Positions 1 to 7,601 of a stretch of 64,000 nucleotides of DNA are shown piece after piece; positions within the stretch are counted from its first letter, which is position 1; the number at the start of each line of letters is the position of its first letter. A program made the translations under genes and the position numbers. This stretch comes from Clostridia bacterium (GTDB lineage: Bacteria > Bacillota > Clostridia > Christensenellales > CAG-138), in NCBI GenBank assembly GCA_017388175.1, contig JAFOTD010000008.1:48971-112970 (forward strand). The letters run 5' to 3'. Under the pieces are notes generated by a model. The model saw only the letters and a list, made by a program, of their open reading frames with translations, searched no databases and had not been told where the DNA came from.

Positions 1-73
1 AGGCAAGCCCCAAAAGCTGCAAAACCAGCGGAATCACGACGATCAGATCGATTTCGGATGCAAAGTCTTTCAT
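1..73 (-). CDS. Partial membrane protein, N-terminus only
   Basis: Only the first 24 codons are in the window; the gene runs off the left edge. The ATG at 73 is preceded by AGGAG at 8-nt spacing, and the peptide begins MKDFASEIDLIVVIP followed by a hydrophobic run, so an N-terminal membrane segment is likely. Family cannot be assigned from so short a piece. A good promoter lies directly upstream. Confidence 0.55.
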   Translation of the reverse strand, partial: MKDFASEIDLIVVIPLVLQLLGLA

Positions 74-95
74 GCGGATTCTCCTATATGCTGTC

Positions 96-124
96 AGTAT
101 AGCATAGGTACGCGCATTTTTCAA
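96..124 (-). promoter_or_regulatory. Sigma-A-type promoter of the partial membrane gene
   Basis: Read on the minus strand: -35 TTGAAA (119-124), 17-nt spacer, -10 TATACT (96-101). An inverted repeat TATGCT-N8-AGCATA (87-106) overlaps the -10 and start-site region and could be an operator. The operator reading is inference. Confidence 0.5.
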
Positions 125-416
125 AGAAAAAACATGCCGCGGCAAACGCGGCGCGCGCCACGCCTTGCCGGGCAGAGGGGATCGCGAAGCGCGCGGCGGT
201 TCCGATCTCAAAAAATCCCCTCCGGCTGCCTTTTGAACGCTCCGTATAGCCCTTTTTCTGCGCCTTGACGCTGCCGTGCGGTTCCCCCTTGCGGGAGTAT
301 GAGACGACGGGGTTCCCTGCCTTGTTTCGTTTCCCCCTTTCCGGTATGCGGATCCGTTCACGGCTTTCGGGATGCCGGATCAATCCCTCCGCGGCGTAAT
401 GTACGGCAGCTTCTTC
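125..416. other. Gene-free stretch before the alkylation-repair gene
   Basis: No reading frame here has a credible start, ribosome binding site or protein-like composition. The long minus-strand open frame is rich in Arg, Gly and Lys and looks like a non-coding shadow. On the minus strand the segment around 150-230 (GAGATCGGAACCGCCG and what follows) loosely resembles the dispersed repeat at 38597-38636, so it may be an old intergenic repeat. Confidence 0.35.
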
Positions 417-445
417 GTGACAATCCGGCGTCCCTGTGATAGAAT
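417..445 (+). promoter_or_regulatory. Possible promoter of the DNA alkylation repair gene
   Basis: GTGACA (417-422), 17-nt spacer, TAGAAT (440-445), about 110 nt upstream of the start codon. Both hexamers are imperfect, so this is a moderate candidate. Confidence 0.35.
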
Positions 446-555
446 AAACCCGTATAGCCGCCCGCGGCGGCGCCAAAAGTCCGCCTTCGGAAATCTCCAT
501 CAAAAGGATCCGAATCGCGGGTCGTTCTGTTTACAGGAAAAAAAGAGAGGTTTTT

Positions 556-1227
556 ATGACGGTTTATGAAAGGCTGACCGCCTGCGGCGACGAGGCGTAC
601 CGGACGTTTCAAAGCAGGCTCGTTCCCAATATCCCGCAGGAGACGGTCATCGGCGTCAGAACGCCGGATATGCGCAGGATCGCAAAGGAGATCAAAGGAA
701 CGCCGGAGGCGGAGGACTTCCTTAAGGCGCTTCCGCACCGGTATTACGAGGAAAATCTCGTGCATTTCTTCCTGATTTCGATGATTCGGGACTTCGACGC
801 CTGCGTTCACGCGGCGGAGGCCTTCCTGCCGTACGTCGATTGCTGGCCGGTTTCGGATCAGGCGACGCCGAACGCGTTCCGTAAAAATCATGAAAAGCTT
901 TTGCCCTATATCAAAGCATGGATCGCGTCGGAGCACGTGTATACCGCACGGTTCGGCATCCGCATGCTGATGAACGAGTTTCTGGACGCGGATTTCAAGC
1001 CGGAATATCCGGAGTGGGTCGCAAACGTCCGCGGCGAAGACTACTACATCAAAATGATGGTTGCGTGGTATTTCGCGACCGCGCTCGCAAAGCAGTACGA
1101 CGAGACGATTCCATACATCGAACAACACCGTCTCGAACCGTGGACGCATAAAAAAACGATTCAGAAGGCGATCGAAAGCTTCCGCGTCACGGACGCGCAC
1201 AAGGAATACCTGAAGACGCTTCGATAA
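556..1227 (+). CDS. DNA alkylation repair protein, AlkD-like
   Basis: A 223-residue all-helical protein matching the AlkD-type HEAT-repeat DNA glycosylase family, which releases N3- and N7-alkylated purines from DNA. Family hallmarks seen are the early GVRTPDMRRIAKEI segment, the YYEENLVHFFLIS helix, the aromatic YVDCWPVSDQ stretch and a C-terminal WTHKKTIQKAIESFR. Length is normal for the family. The start is preceded by AGAGAGG. It stands alone, followed by a small ORF with its own strong ribosome binding site. Substrate range cannot be told from sequence. Confidence 0.85.
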   Translation: MTVYERLTACGDEAYRTFQSRLVPNIPQETVIGVRTPDMRRIAKEIKGTPEAEDFLKALPHRYYEENLVHFFLISMIRDFDACVHAAEAFLPYVDCWPVSDQATPNAFRKNHEKLLPYIKAWIASEHVYTARFGIRMLMNEFLDADFKPEYPEWVANVRGEDYYIKMMVAWYFATALAKQYDETIPYIEQHRLEPWTHKKTIQKAIESFRVTDAHKEYLKTLR

Positions 1228-1250
1228 TAGTTTACATAAGGAGGAGAACC

Positions 1251-1460
1251 ATGCTGACACGCAATCTGTTGAAAAACCCGGACCGGGTCGAATACTGCAA
1301 GGAGGAGGACGTCGTTCCGGCGCTTTGCAAAAAGCCGCGGATCCCGGATCTTTCCGGGATCATCCGCGCGTTCCGCGGGACGAGGCGTAACTGTTTATAC
1401 AAAAAATCGTCCTCGCATGGGGACGATTTTTTTCGTGTCGGTTTTCAGCGCAGCACGTAG
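1251..1460 (+). CDS. Uncharacterised small ORF running through a terminator
   Basis: The ATG at 1251 follows a near-perfect AAGGAGGAGAACC, better than many genes nearby, and the first 46 codons look protein-like (MLTRNLLKNPDRVEYC onward). The frame then passes through the rho-independent terminator at 1401-1433 and stops at 1460 inside the 3' end of the opposing hemolysin III gene. A +1 change near 1385 would stop it at the TAA at 1388-1390, just before the terminator. It is either a short gene with a frameshift near its end or a remnant whose start region survives. No function is assigned. Confidence 0.4.
   Translation: MLTRNLLKNPDRVEYCKEEDVVPALCKKPRIPDLSGIIRAFRGTRRNCLYKKSSSHGDDFFRVGFQRST
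1401..1433. terminator. Bidirectional rho-independent terminator
   Basis: Stem AAATCGTCC / GGACGATTT with a short loop, A-run before and T-run after, between convergent genes. It can end both the small plus-strand ORF and the minus-strand hemolysin III gene. Confidence 0.85.
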
Positions 1461-2125
1461 AACAGGATCGACGCCGCCTGCAGAACGCTGCCGAGCAGCA
1501 CGAACAGATGGAAGATCGAATGGAACCAATGCTTTTTGCTTCCGATGCCATACAGAATTGCGCCGACCGTATAGGCGACGCCGCCGGACAGCAGCCAGTA
1601 AAACCCGGTCTCAGTCATCGCCTCGATCGTCTGCGGCACGGCGATGATAATGAGCCATCCCATCGCGATATAACAGATCATGGAAAACGTGCGGTATTTT
1701 CGCAGATCGATCGCCGTCAGCGTCGTGGTGAGCGCTAAAAGTCCCCATTCCAGTCCGAAACAGACCCATGCGAGCGCGGGATACAGCGGACGGATGCCCG
1801 CAAGCAGAATCGGCGTATACGTGCCCGCGATCAGCGCGTAGATCGTGCAGTGGTCCAGCACCTGCAATATCTTTTTGCCGCGTCCCGGCCGGAGCCCGTG
1901 ATAGACGCTGCTCATCGTATAGAGCCAGATCATCGCCGCGCCGTAGACGGAGACGCTGACGATGCCCCACACGTCGTGCTTCCGCGCGGAAAACAGGATG
2001 CCGAACACGAGCACCGCGATCCCGATCGCGCCGCCTGCGATGTGACTGACCATGTTCATGATCTCCTCGCCCCGCGTATAATCCGGAAGCTTTCGCTCAT
2101 TGATCGGCGTTCTCTTCATCCGCAT
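1445..2125 (-). CDS. Hemolysin III / PAQR-family membrane protein
   Basis: A 226-residue seven-helix membrane protein of the hemolysin III (YqfA/TrhA, PAQR) family. Signature segments are present: SSVYHGL after the second helix, LDHCTIYALIAGTYTP in the middle, and HSIFHLFVLLGS near the C-terminus, whose His and Asp residues form the conserved metal-type site of PAQR proteins. Bacterial members are linked to membrane energetics and fluidity rather than proven haemolysis. The start overlaps the stop of the upstream MATE gene, so the two are probably co-transcribed. An alternative ATG lies six bases further in. Confidence 0.88.
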   Translation of the reverse strand: MRMKRTPINERKLPDYTRGEEIMNMVSHIAGGAIGIAVLVFGILFSARKHDVWGIVSVSVYGAAMIWLYTMSSVYHGLRPGRGKKILQVLDHCTIYALIAGTYTPILLAGIRPLYPALAWVCFGLEWGLLALTTTLTAIDLRKYRTFSMICYIAMGWLIIIAVPQTIEAMTETGFYWLLSGGVAYTVGAILYGIGSKKHWFHSIFHLFVLLGSVLQAASILFYVLR

Positions 2126-3533
2126 CCGCCTGCCTTTCCGATTGCACGATATTAACGACCCACCGCCCGCTCCTTACAAGAAGAAAACCGATGACGCACT
2201 TGACGAGATCCAGCGAGCAGCAGACGATATAGAGCGGCAGAATCGGAAGCGCCGTAAACCGGCTTAAAACGAACGCCGCGGGAATGCACAGCGCCCAGAC
2301 AAAGCAGCTGTCGAACAGCATGGTGATCCTTGTCTGCCCGCCGGAGCGCAGCGTAAAATAGCAGGCGTGCGTGAACGCGTTGAACGGCATCATGCACGCA
2401 GAGACCCAAAGCAGACGCGTCGCAAGCGCCTTGACTTCGTCCCCTGTATTGTAGAGCTTCGGAATGAACGGTGCGGCGACGGCAAGCGCGGCGCCGAAGA
2501 ACAGACAGGTGCAGACCGAAAGCGCAATGATCTTTTTGTCCGTATCCTTCGCTTCCTCCAGCCTGTTCGCGCCGAGCAGGTTGCCGACGATGATGCCGAT
2601 CGAAGAGCCGATGGACATAAAGACGATGTTAAAAAGGTTCGATACCGTGCTCGAAATGTTCAGCGCCGCGACGGCGGAAATGCCGCGTGTCGAATAGCAC
2701 TGCATCATGGTCGTCATGCCGAGCGACCAGAACGCCTCGTTCAAAAGAAGCGGCGTCCCTTTGATTACGATCTGCTTTGCAAGGCCTTTGGGCACGCGGA
2801 ACGAGCGATAAACGTCCTTGAAAAACGGAAAGCGCTTCGTATGCGTATGCGCGTAAGTCACCATGATCGCAAGCTCCACAAACCGCGAGATGACCGTCGC
2901 GATCGCCGCGCCGGACACGCCGAGCGCGGGAAAACCGAGCTTTCCGAAGATCAGCAGCCAGTTGAACAGCAGATTGACGAGCACGGCGGTTCCGCTGCCG
3001 ACCATCGGAATGAACGTCTCGCCCGTTTCGCGCAGCGAAAAGGCGTAACACATTGAGATCGCGCTGGGAACGAGCCCGATCAGCATGATGAGAACATACT
3101 TGCTGCCGAACGCAAGCGTCGCCTGAAGGTCGCCCTCCGCTCCGCTTTCATGCAGAAACAGGCTGAGCAGGGGTTTGTGGAAAAAGCCGAGGATGAGAAG
3201 CGCGGCGGCGCAGATGACGGCGCAGATCAAAAGCTTAAAGCGGAGTACGTGCCGGATGCCGTCCATGTCCTTCTTTCCGGCAAACTGCGCGCCGAAGATG
3301 CTGGCGCCGGAGAGCCCGCCGAAGATCGTCAGATTGAACACGAAGATCAGTTGATTCGCGATCGCGACGCCGCTCATCTGTTCGGTTCCGATCCGACCGA
3401 CCATCAGATTGTCCAGAACGTTCACGAACTGGCTGACGCCGTTCTGGATCACGACGGGAACGGCGATCAGAAGGACCGCCTTATAAAACGCTTTATTGCC
3501 GATATATTTTGAAAGAAAAGATCGCTTCTCCAT
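2097..3533 (-). CDS. MATE family multidrug/metabolite exporter
   Basis: 478 residues with about 12 membrane helices in two homologous MatE halves. The N-terminal half carries AVPVVIQNGVSQFVNVLDNL and the family pattern MVGRIGTEQMSGVAIANQ. The protein exports cationic drugs or metabolites in exchange for H+ or Na+ in the cytoplasmic membrane. The leader contains a small hairpin GGGCG-N5-CGCCC about 15 nt before the start. The 3' end overlaps the hemolysin III gene by 29 bases, suggesting a two-gene operon. Substrate cannot be predicted. Confidence 0.92.
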   Translation of the reverse strand: MEKRSFLSKYIGNKAFYKAVLLIAVPVVIQNGVSQFVNVLDNLMVGRIGTEQMSGVAIANQLIFVFNLTIFGGLSGASIFGAQFAGKKDMDGIRHVLRFKLLICAVICAAALLILGFFHKPLLSLFLHESGAEGDLQATLAFGSKYVLIMLIGLVPSAISMCYAFSLRETGETFIPMVGSGTAVLVNLLFNWLLIFGKLGFPALGVSGAAIATVISRFVELAIMVTYAHTHTKRFPFFKDVYRSFRVPKGLAKQIVIKGTPLLLNEAFWSLGMTTMMQCYSTRGISAVAALNISSTVSNLFNIVFMSIGSSIGIIVGNLLGANRLEEAKDTDKKIIALSVCTCLFFGAALAVAAPFIPKLYNTGDEVKALATRLLWVSACMMPFNAFTHACYFTLRSGGQTRITMLFDSCFVWALCIPAAFVLSRFTALPILPLYIVCCSLDLVKCVIGFLLVRSGRWVVNIVQSERQADADEENADQ

Positions 3534-3675
3534 CGTCCGCCGTTTCCTTTGGGCGTTTTCCGCCCGTCTGTATCACAGTATACCATGAACGCCCGCAAAA
3601 GAAAAGCCGGAAAAACGTCCCCGTCCGCGGCGTTCGCCCGCCCGGAATCCCGCGGCGTTTTTTCGCTTCACGCCC

Positions 3676-3704
3676 TTGTGAAACCGGCGGGAAAACGGTA
3701 TAAT
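3676..3704 (+). promoter_or_regulatory. Sigma-A-type promoter upstream of the thioesterase gene
   Basis: TTGTGA (3676-3681), 17-nt spacer, TATAAT (3699-3704). It drives the stretch holding the gene remnant and then the thioesterase, acetyltransferase and DUF1284 genes. Confidence 0.65.
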
Positions 3705-3838
3705 GAAAAAGAGAAGGGACGCGTGAACGGCGGTCCCGTTTTGATCGGGAATACGACGCGCTGCGCCGGACGTATATCGACGGCGGGAAGAAGATCGCGA
3801 AGATCAGCGCGGCGTATCGCGCGCCGTTCGTAAGATAA
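3704..3838 (+). pseudogene. Probable remnant of a small gene
   Basis: Just downstream of the promoter an ATG opens MKKRRDA and stops after seven codons. Two frames over, the stretch to the TAA at 3836-3838 encodes a protein-like segment, DREYDALRRTYIDGGKKIAK then ISAAYRAPFVR, with the GC-rich third positions typical of real genes here, but no start codon. The simplest reading is a short Lys/Arg-rich protein broken by a frameshift. A structured leader RNA is the alternative. No family assigned. Confidence 0.35.
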
Positions 3839-3861
3839 AAGAAAGACTGCAGGAGGAAACT

Positions 3862-4251
3862 ATGCTGGAAGTCGGAATGAAGGGACATATGGAAAAGACG
3901 GTGACCGCGGACCTGTCGGCGAAGGTCTGGGGCAGCGGCGCGGTGGACGTGTACGGGACGCCGTGCATGATCGCGCTCGTTGAGGAAACGGCGTGGCGCA
4001 GCGTGCAGGACGAACTGGAGCCGGGACAGGCGACGGTCGGCACGAAGCTTGATATCGCGCATATCGCCGCAACGCCGATCGGCATGCGCGTTTGGTGCGA
4101 TACGGAGCTCGTTGAGATCGACCGCAGACGGCTCGTGTTCTCCGTGACCGCGTACGACGAAGCGGGAAAGATCGCCGAAGGTACGCACGAGCGCTTTGTC
4201 GTCGACGTCGAAAAATTTCAGGCGAAGGCGAACGCGAAAGCCGCAAAGTGA
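3862..4251 (+). CDS. FlK-like hot-dog thioesterase
   Basis: A 129-residue single hot-dog domain resembling the fluoroacetyl-CoA thioesterase (FlK) family of acyl-CoA hydrolases. The conserved block VGTKLDIAHIAATPIGM, with the His of the catalytic region, and an earlier MIALVEETAW helix support this. AGGAGG lies 8 nt before the ATG. The stop overlaps a GTG in the next frame, and the downstream acetyltransferase follows closely, so the genes form an operon. Physiological substrate unknown; likely housekeeping removal of a small acyl-CoA. Confidence 0.82.
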   Translation: MLEVGMKGHMEKTVTADLSAKVWGSGAVDVYGTPCMIALVEETAWRSVQDELEPGQATVGTKLDIAHIAATPIGMRVWCDTELVEIDRRRLVFSVTAYDEAGKIAEGTHERFVVDVEKFQAKANAKAAK

Positions 4252-4277
4252 GCATGCCTGCCCGCGGAGAACGAAGG

Positions 4278-5147
4278 ATGCAGTATGACATCAAACCGCT
4301 GACGCCGGAAGAGGCGGAAACGATCGAAGGCAGGATCGACGAGCTGGACCGTTCCGCCGTGCCGCCCGAGGAGGGCGCGGCGGAGGAAGAGATTGTTTTG
4401 AAGATCACCGACGGCGAAGAAAAGATCATCGCCGGCTGCGCGGCGTGGATCGACCGGCGGAAGTGCGTGGACTTAAGCCATCTTTGGGTGGACGAGCGAT
4501 ACCGGAACCGCGGGCTCGGTTCACGGCTCTTTCGCGAGATCCTGCGCACGGCAAGGGAAAAGGGCTGCACGATCGCGACCGTGGGACTCTACAGCTTTCA
4601 GGCGAGCGCATTCTGTGAAAAGTGCGGCATGACAGCGTTCGATATCAAAGAGGACTGCCCGAAGGGACATACCCATCAATACCTTGCGATCCGGCTTGAT
4701 CGGGTCGCACCGGAGGATGAACCGGGCGAAGCGCCGTTTCCGATCCAAAGCGGCGACGCGAAGGACAACGCGTTCCTTCTGGACAGATTCTATGCGCACA
4801 GCGACGAACAGGTTCCCCGCGCGCACGCGTATCTGTCGTTCGACAAAAAGATCGCGGACGAAACGGGACATCTGATCGCGGGCGTCGAGGCGGGCGTCAA
4901 CGGCTGGAACGTCGGCTATGTGGATGTTCTTTGGACGGAGGAGCCGTATCGCGGGCAGGGATTGGGGTCAAAGCTCCTGCGGGAAGCCGAACGCGAGATC
5001 ACGGCGCACGGCGGAGAACGGGCGCTCGTGTCGGCGTTCGACTGGCAGGCGATCCCGTTTTTCGAAAAGAACGGGTATGCCGTGACCGGTACGCTCGACG
5101 ATTTCCCGAAGGGGCATCGGTTTTATTGCATGGAGAAAAAGCTGTGA
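4278..5147 (+). CDS. Tandem two-domain GNAT acetyltransferase
   Basis: About 289 residues with two GNAT folds in series. Each has its own acetyl-CoA-binding motif A: DERYRNRGLGSRLFREIL in the first half and EEPYRGQGLGSKLLREAE in the second, each followed by a strand and an F..CGM or FFEKNGY motif B. I chose the ATG at 4278 because GGAG sits 8 nt upstream; a GTG at 4248 overlapping the thioesterase stop is the alternative. The acceptor (small molecule or protein N-terminus) is unknown. Confidence 0.82.
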   Translation: MQYDIKPLTPEEAETIEGRIDELDRSAVPPEEGAAEEEIVLKITDGEEKIIAGCAAWIDRRKCVDLSHLWVDERYRNRGLGSRLFREILRTAREKGCTIATVGLYSFQASAFCEKCGMTAFDIKEDCPKGHTHQYLAIRLDRVAPEDEPGEAPFPIQSGDAKDNAFLLDRFYAHSDEQVPRAHAYLSFDKKIADETGHLIAGVEAGVNGWNVGYVDVLWTEEPYRGQGLGSKLLREAEREITAHGGERALVSAFDWQAIPFFEKNGYAVTGTLDDFPKGHRFYCMEKKL

Positions 5148-5527
5148 ACAGTATGAAGCTTCGGCCGCATCACGCGCTGTGCGCGCAGTTCTTTGTCGGA
5201 AAAGGATACAGCGATCAGTTTGTTGCGCATATGTACGCGGTGTTAAAGGAACTGGACCGCGGCGCCGCCGTGACGCTCGTCGACGGGTGCGACGCGATCT
5301 GCGCGGGCTGTCCCAACGCGTGCGAGGGCGTTTGCGAAACCGATGAAAAGGTGCGCTCGATCGACCGCCGCGCGATCGAAGCGATGGGGCTTTCGTTCGG
5401 CAACACGCTTCCGTGGCAGGATCTTTCGGCGCTTGCGAAGGAAAAGATCATCGCGGCGGGAACGCTCGGCGACGTCTGCCGCGACTGCGAATGGATCGGG
5501 ATCTGCGGCAGCAGCGCAGATCGCTGA
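5144..5527 (+). CDS. DUF1284 Cys-rich protein
   Basis: About 127 residues beginning with the DUF1284 signature KLRPHHALCAQFFVGKGYS. Two cysteine clusters follow, CDAICAGCPNACEGVC and CRDCEWIGIC, a pattern suited to Fe-S or zinc binding. The GTG at 5144 overlaps the previous stop (GTGA) and has GGAG at 8-nt spacing; the ATG at 5153 is an alternative start closer to the family consensus. Role unknown; it is translationally coupled to the acetyltransferase. Confidence 0.75.
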   Translation: MNSMKLRPHHALCAQFFVGKGYSDQFVAHMYAVLKELDRGAAVTLVDGCDAICAGCPNACEGVCETDEKVRSIDRRAIEAMGLSFGNTLPWQDLSALAKEKIIAAGTLGDVCRDCEWIGICGSSADR

Positions 5528-5549
5528 CGGACCGGAAAGGAGATCATAA

Positions 5550-6032
5550 ATGGAACAATCGTTTCGGCCGATGCGCCGGTTTCAGCAGGCGCTTTCGGAT
5601 GCGGAGTGCGCAAAAATCCTTCGTGCGGAAAAGCGGGGCACGCTCGCGCTGATCGGCGACGGAGGATACCCGTACGCGGTGCCGATCAATTTTTACTACG
5701 ACGAAGGCGAAAACCGGATCTTTTTCCATTCGGCAAAAAGCGGGCACAAGGCCGACGCGATGCGCGCCTCGGACAAGGTCTGCTTCACCGTGCACGACGC
5801 GGGCGAGCGGCGCGGCGACTGGTCGTACTTTGTGAAAAGCGTGATCGTGTTCGGCCGCGTAAGTCCGGTGAAGGATCCCGCCGTCAAGCTTGCCAAGGCG
5901 AAGGCGTTCGGCATGAAATACTATCCGGGCGAGGAGGAGGTCGACCGCGAGATCGAAAAGGACCTCGACCGCGCCGAGATCATGGAGATTCTGATCGAAC
6001 ACATGAGCGGCAAGCTCGTGCATGAGAAATAA
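5550..6032 (+). CDS. Pyridoxamine 5'-phosphate oxidase-like flavin-binding protein
   Basis: 160 residues with the split-barrel flavin fold typical of the NimA/PNPOx-like family: an N-terminal RGTLALIGDGGYPYAVPINF strand pair, the RIFFHSAKSGHKADAM segment for the flavin phosphate, and VCFTVHDAG. Members bind FMN or heme and reduce small substrates; NimA relatives act on nitroimidazoles. AAAGGAG precedes the ATG. It ends in a terminator, closing the run of genes that began at 3862. Confidence 0.82.
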   Translation: MEQSFRPMRRFQQALSDAECAKILRAEKRGTLALIGDGGYPYAVPINFYYDEGENRIFFHSAKSGHKADAMRASDKVCFTVHDAGERRGDWSYFVKSVIVFGRVSPVKDPAVKLAKAKAFGMKYYPGEEEVDREIEKDLDRAEIMEILIEHMSGKLVHEK

Positions 6033-6055
6033 AGCACCCGACCGGGTGCTTTTTC
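6031..6055. terminator. Rho-independent terminator
   Basis: AAAGCACCC-GACC-GGGTGCTTTTT directly after the flavin-protein stop codon. It also faces the opposing quinol monooxygenase gene. Confidence 0.85.
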
Positions 6056-6059
6056 CGTC

Positions 6060-6353
6060 TCAGAACGGAGCGGTCTCAAACCGCTCGATCACTGTTTCCG
6101 CCTCGAATTCGGCTTTCAGCGCGCGAAGGCGAAGAAGGTGCGGCGTCTTCCCGTGCGCTTCGAGCGCGGCCTCGTCGCGCCATTTTTCAACGAGCAGCAG
6201 CTCGCCGTTGTCGTCAAACGGGATATAGTAATCATATTTGAGATTGCCCGCTTCTTTGCGGCTCGCTTCGTCGATCCCTTCGCGCAGAATCGCCTCGAGA
6301 AATTCCTCCCGCTTGCCGGATTTACACTTGTACGTGACGTTCAGTACGATCAT
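6060..6353 (-). CDS. Antibiotic biosynthesis (quinol) monooxygenase family protein
   Basis: 97 residues forming one dimeric ferredoxin-like ABM domain. The first strand IVLNVTYKCKSGKREEF, the middle NLKYDYYIPFDDNGELLLVE and the WRDEAALEAHGKTPH helix follow the YgiN/quinol monooxygenase pattern, which oxidises quinols or quinone-like compounds without a cofactor. AAAGGAG lies upstream of the ATG. It is the last gene on the minus strand before the shared terminator. Confidence 0.85.
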   Translation of the reverse strand: MIVLNVTYKCKSGKREEFLEAILREGIDEASRKEAGNLKYDYYIPFDDNGELLLVEKWRDEAALEAHGKTPHLLRLRALKAEFEAETVIERFETAPF

Positions 6354-6417
6354 AGGCTGCTCCTTTCGTTGATGCTGCAGGGGAGACCTGCCCCGGTCTC
6401 ACGCCGGCCGATACGCC

Positions 6418-7011
6418 TTAGCGTTGTTCTTTTTCGTCCTTGCTGTTCGGCACAAGCCCGAACGCTTCGATCACGCGGTCCGCGACCTCGTCCGGGCTCA
6501 GATCGGTGTTTTCGATCTTCAAATGGCGGGGAAACAGCGTTTCTCCTTCTTCCGTGTTCAGCTTGTATCGTTCCGCGGTCTTCAGAATGTCTTGTCTGCT
6601 CCATTCCGTGTTCCGCTTCGAGGGCTTCCTCTCCATGCGGTGCGGCGTTTCGTTTCGTTCCAACCGCCGTTCGAGCGTCGCGGAAAGCTCGACGAAGTAA
6701 AACTGTCCGCCGCTTTCGGTAAACTGCGCTTCAAGGTTTTTGAGATACGCCACGTCCTCCGGCATATCGAACGCGCAGACGAACGTGAAGATCAGATCCT
6801 GATTGTATTTTACCGCAAGCGAAAAAACGCGTTCGCGGATCGCGCCGTTCAATTCCTTCTGCGCGGGCGTGCCGAAGCCGAAGATGCGATCGGAAAGCTC
6901 AATGCTGTCGTGATTCATCATCATGCTGCAGCGCAGTTTATCCCGCAGGCGCTCCGCCACCGTCATCTTGCCGACCGCCTGCGGCCCGCATACCACGATC
7001 AGATTTGCCAT
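6418..7011 (-). CDS. P-loop kinase-like ATPase (shikimate kinase-like fold)
   Basis: 197 residues. A Walker A GPQAVGKMT at residues 9-17 and a following MNHDSIEL segment place it among small-molecule or nucleotide kinase-like P-loop proteins. A central long helix region and an Arg-rich lid (LERRLERNETPHRMERK) suit phosphoryl transfer. Its start overlaps the stop of the next upstream P-loop gene by 13 bases, so the pair is co-translated. Substrate unknown. Confidence 0.72.
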   Translation of the reverse strand: MANLIVVCGPQAVGKMTVAERLRDKLRCSMMMNHDSIELSDRIFGFGTPAQKELNGAIRERVFSLAVKYNQDLIFTFVCAFDMPEDVAYLKNLEAQFTESGGQFYFVELSATLERRLERNETPHRMERKPSKRNTEWSRQDILKTAERYKLNTEEGETLFPRHLKIENTDLSPDEVADRVIEAFGLVPNSKDEKEQR

Positions 7012-7550
7012 GCCGGTTCTCCCTTCATTCCGTTTTCGATCGATTCGACCGCCGGTTCCCAGTCCGCGTCGATCAAGGTTACCGCTTCGCCCGCGTTCCG
7101 GAAGCCTGCGATCACGCAGCGGTTATCCGCCTTCAATCGCTCTGCCGAAAGTTCCGAATCGTCGAGACGGGCTTCGATCTCGTTTGCGTGTGACCGGATC
7201 GCGTCGAAATGCGCGTCGATATACGCGTCCGTCAGGGCAAGGCAGACAAACCGGATCGAAGCAAGATACGGTTTTTCGAAATCCCTTCGCCAGCCGAACG
7301 GCACGTAGCATCCCTCGACAATCAGGTTCTGCCGGTTTTCGATCGCGGTTTTGATGATCTCGCGCACGATCGGCCAGAGGTACGCGGTCAGCTTCCCGTC
7401 GTCCTCGGGCGTAAGATCGGTCTGCCCGCTTCGGATCAGCCCCATCTTGAGATGGTCGATCGACAAATACGGAATATGCCGTTTTTCAAGCAGTCTTTGC
7501 GCGAGCACGGTCTTGCCCGTGTGCGACGCGCCGGTAATCAGAATGACCAT
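6999..7550 (-). CDS. P-loop kinase-like ATP-binding protein
   Basis: 183 residues with Walker A GASHTGKTVLAQRLL at residues 7-21, a switch-like YLSIDHLKMGLIRSG segment, and VEGCYVPFGW in the substrate-binding region. This resembles the adenylate-kinase or phosphoglycerate-kinase-like P-loop group that acts on small molecules. No clear ribosome binding site is seen close to the ATG. It heads a two-gene set with the overlapping kinase-like gene downstream; whether the two proteins work together is not known. Confidence 0.7.
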   Translation of the reverse strand: MVILITGASHTGKTVLAQRLLEKRHIPYLSIDHLKMGLIRSGQTDLTPEDDGKLTAYLWPIVREIIKTAIENRQNLIVEGCYVPFGWRRDFEKPYLASIRFVCLALTDAYIDAHFDAIRSHANEIEARLDDSELSAERLKADNRCVIAGFRNAGEAVTLIDADWEPAVESIENGMKGEPAWQI

Positions 7551-7601
7551 AAGCAGCGCTTTTTCTCCGTATTTTTGGAACGATTTTTCGCGCCGGGCGC
7601 G

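Noticed and set aside
84-503. A 139-codon minus-strand open frame.
   Set aside because: It has no ribosome binding site, is dominated by Arg/Lys/Gly/Ala as expected for a shadow in GC-rich DNA, and overlaps a promoter-bearing spacer.
1445-2125. Hemolysin III read as a virulence factor.
   Set aside because: The PAQR-family fold is widespread in harmless bacteria and haemolysis is not established for it here.
2367-3056. A 229-codon plus-strand frame opposite the MATE gene.
   Set aside because: Arg/Asp/His-rich composition with no start signal; it mirrors the codon bias of the real gene on the other strand.
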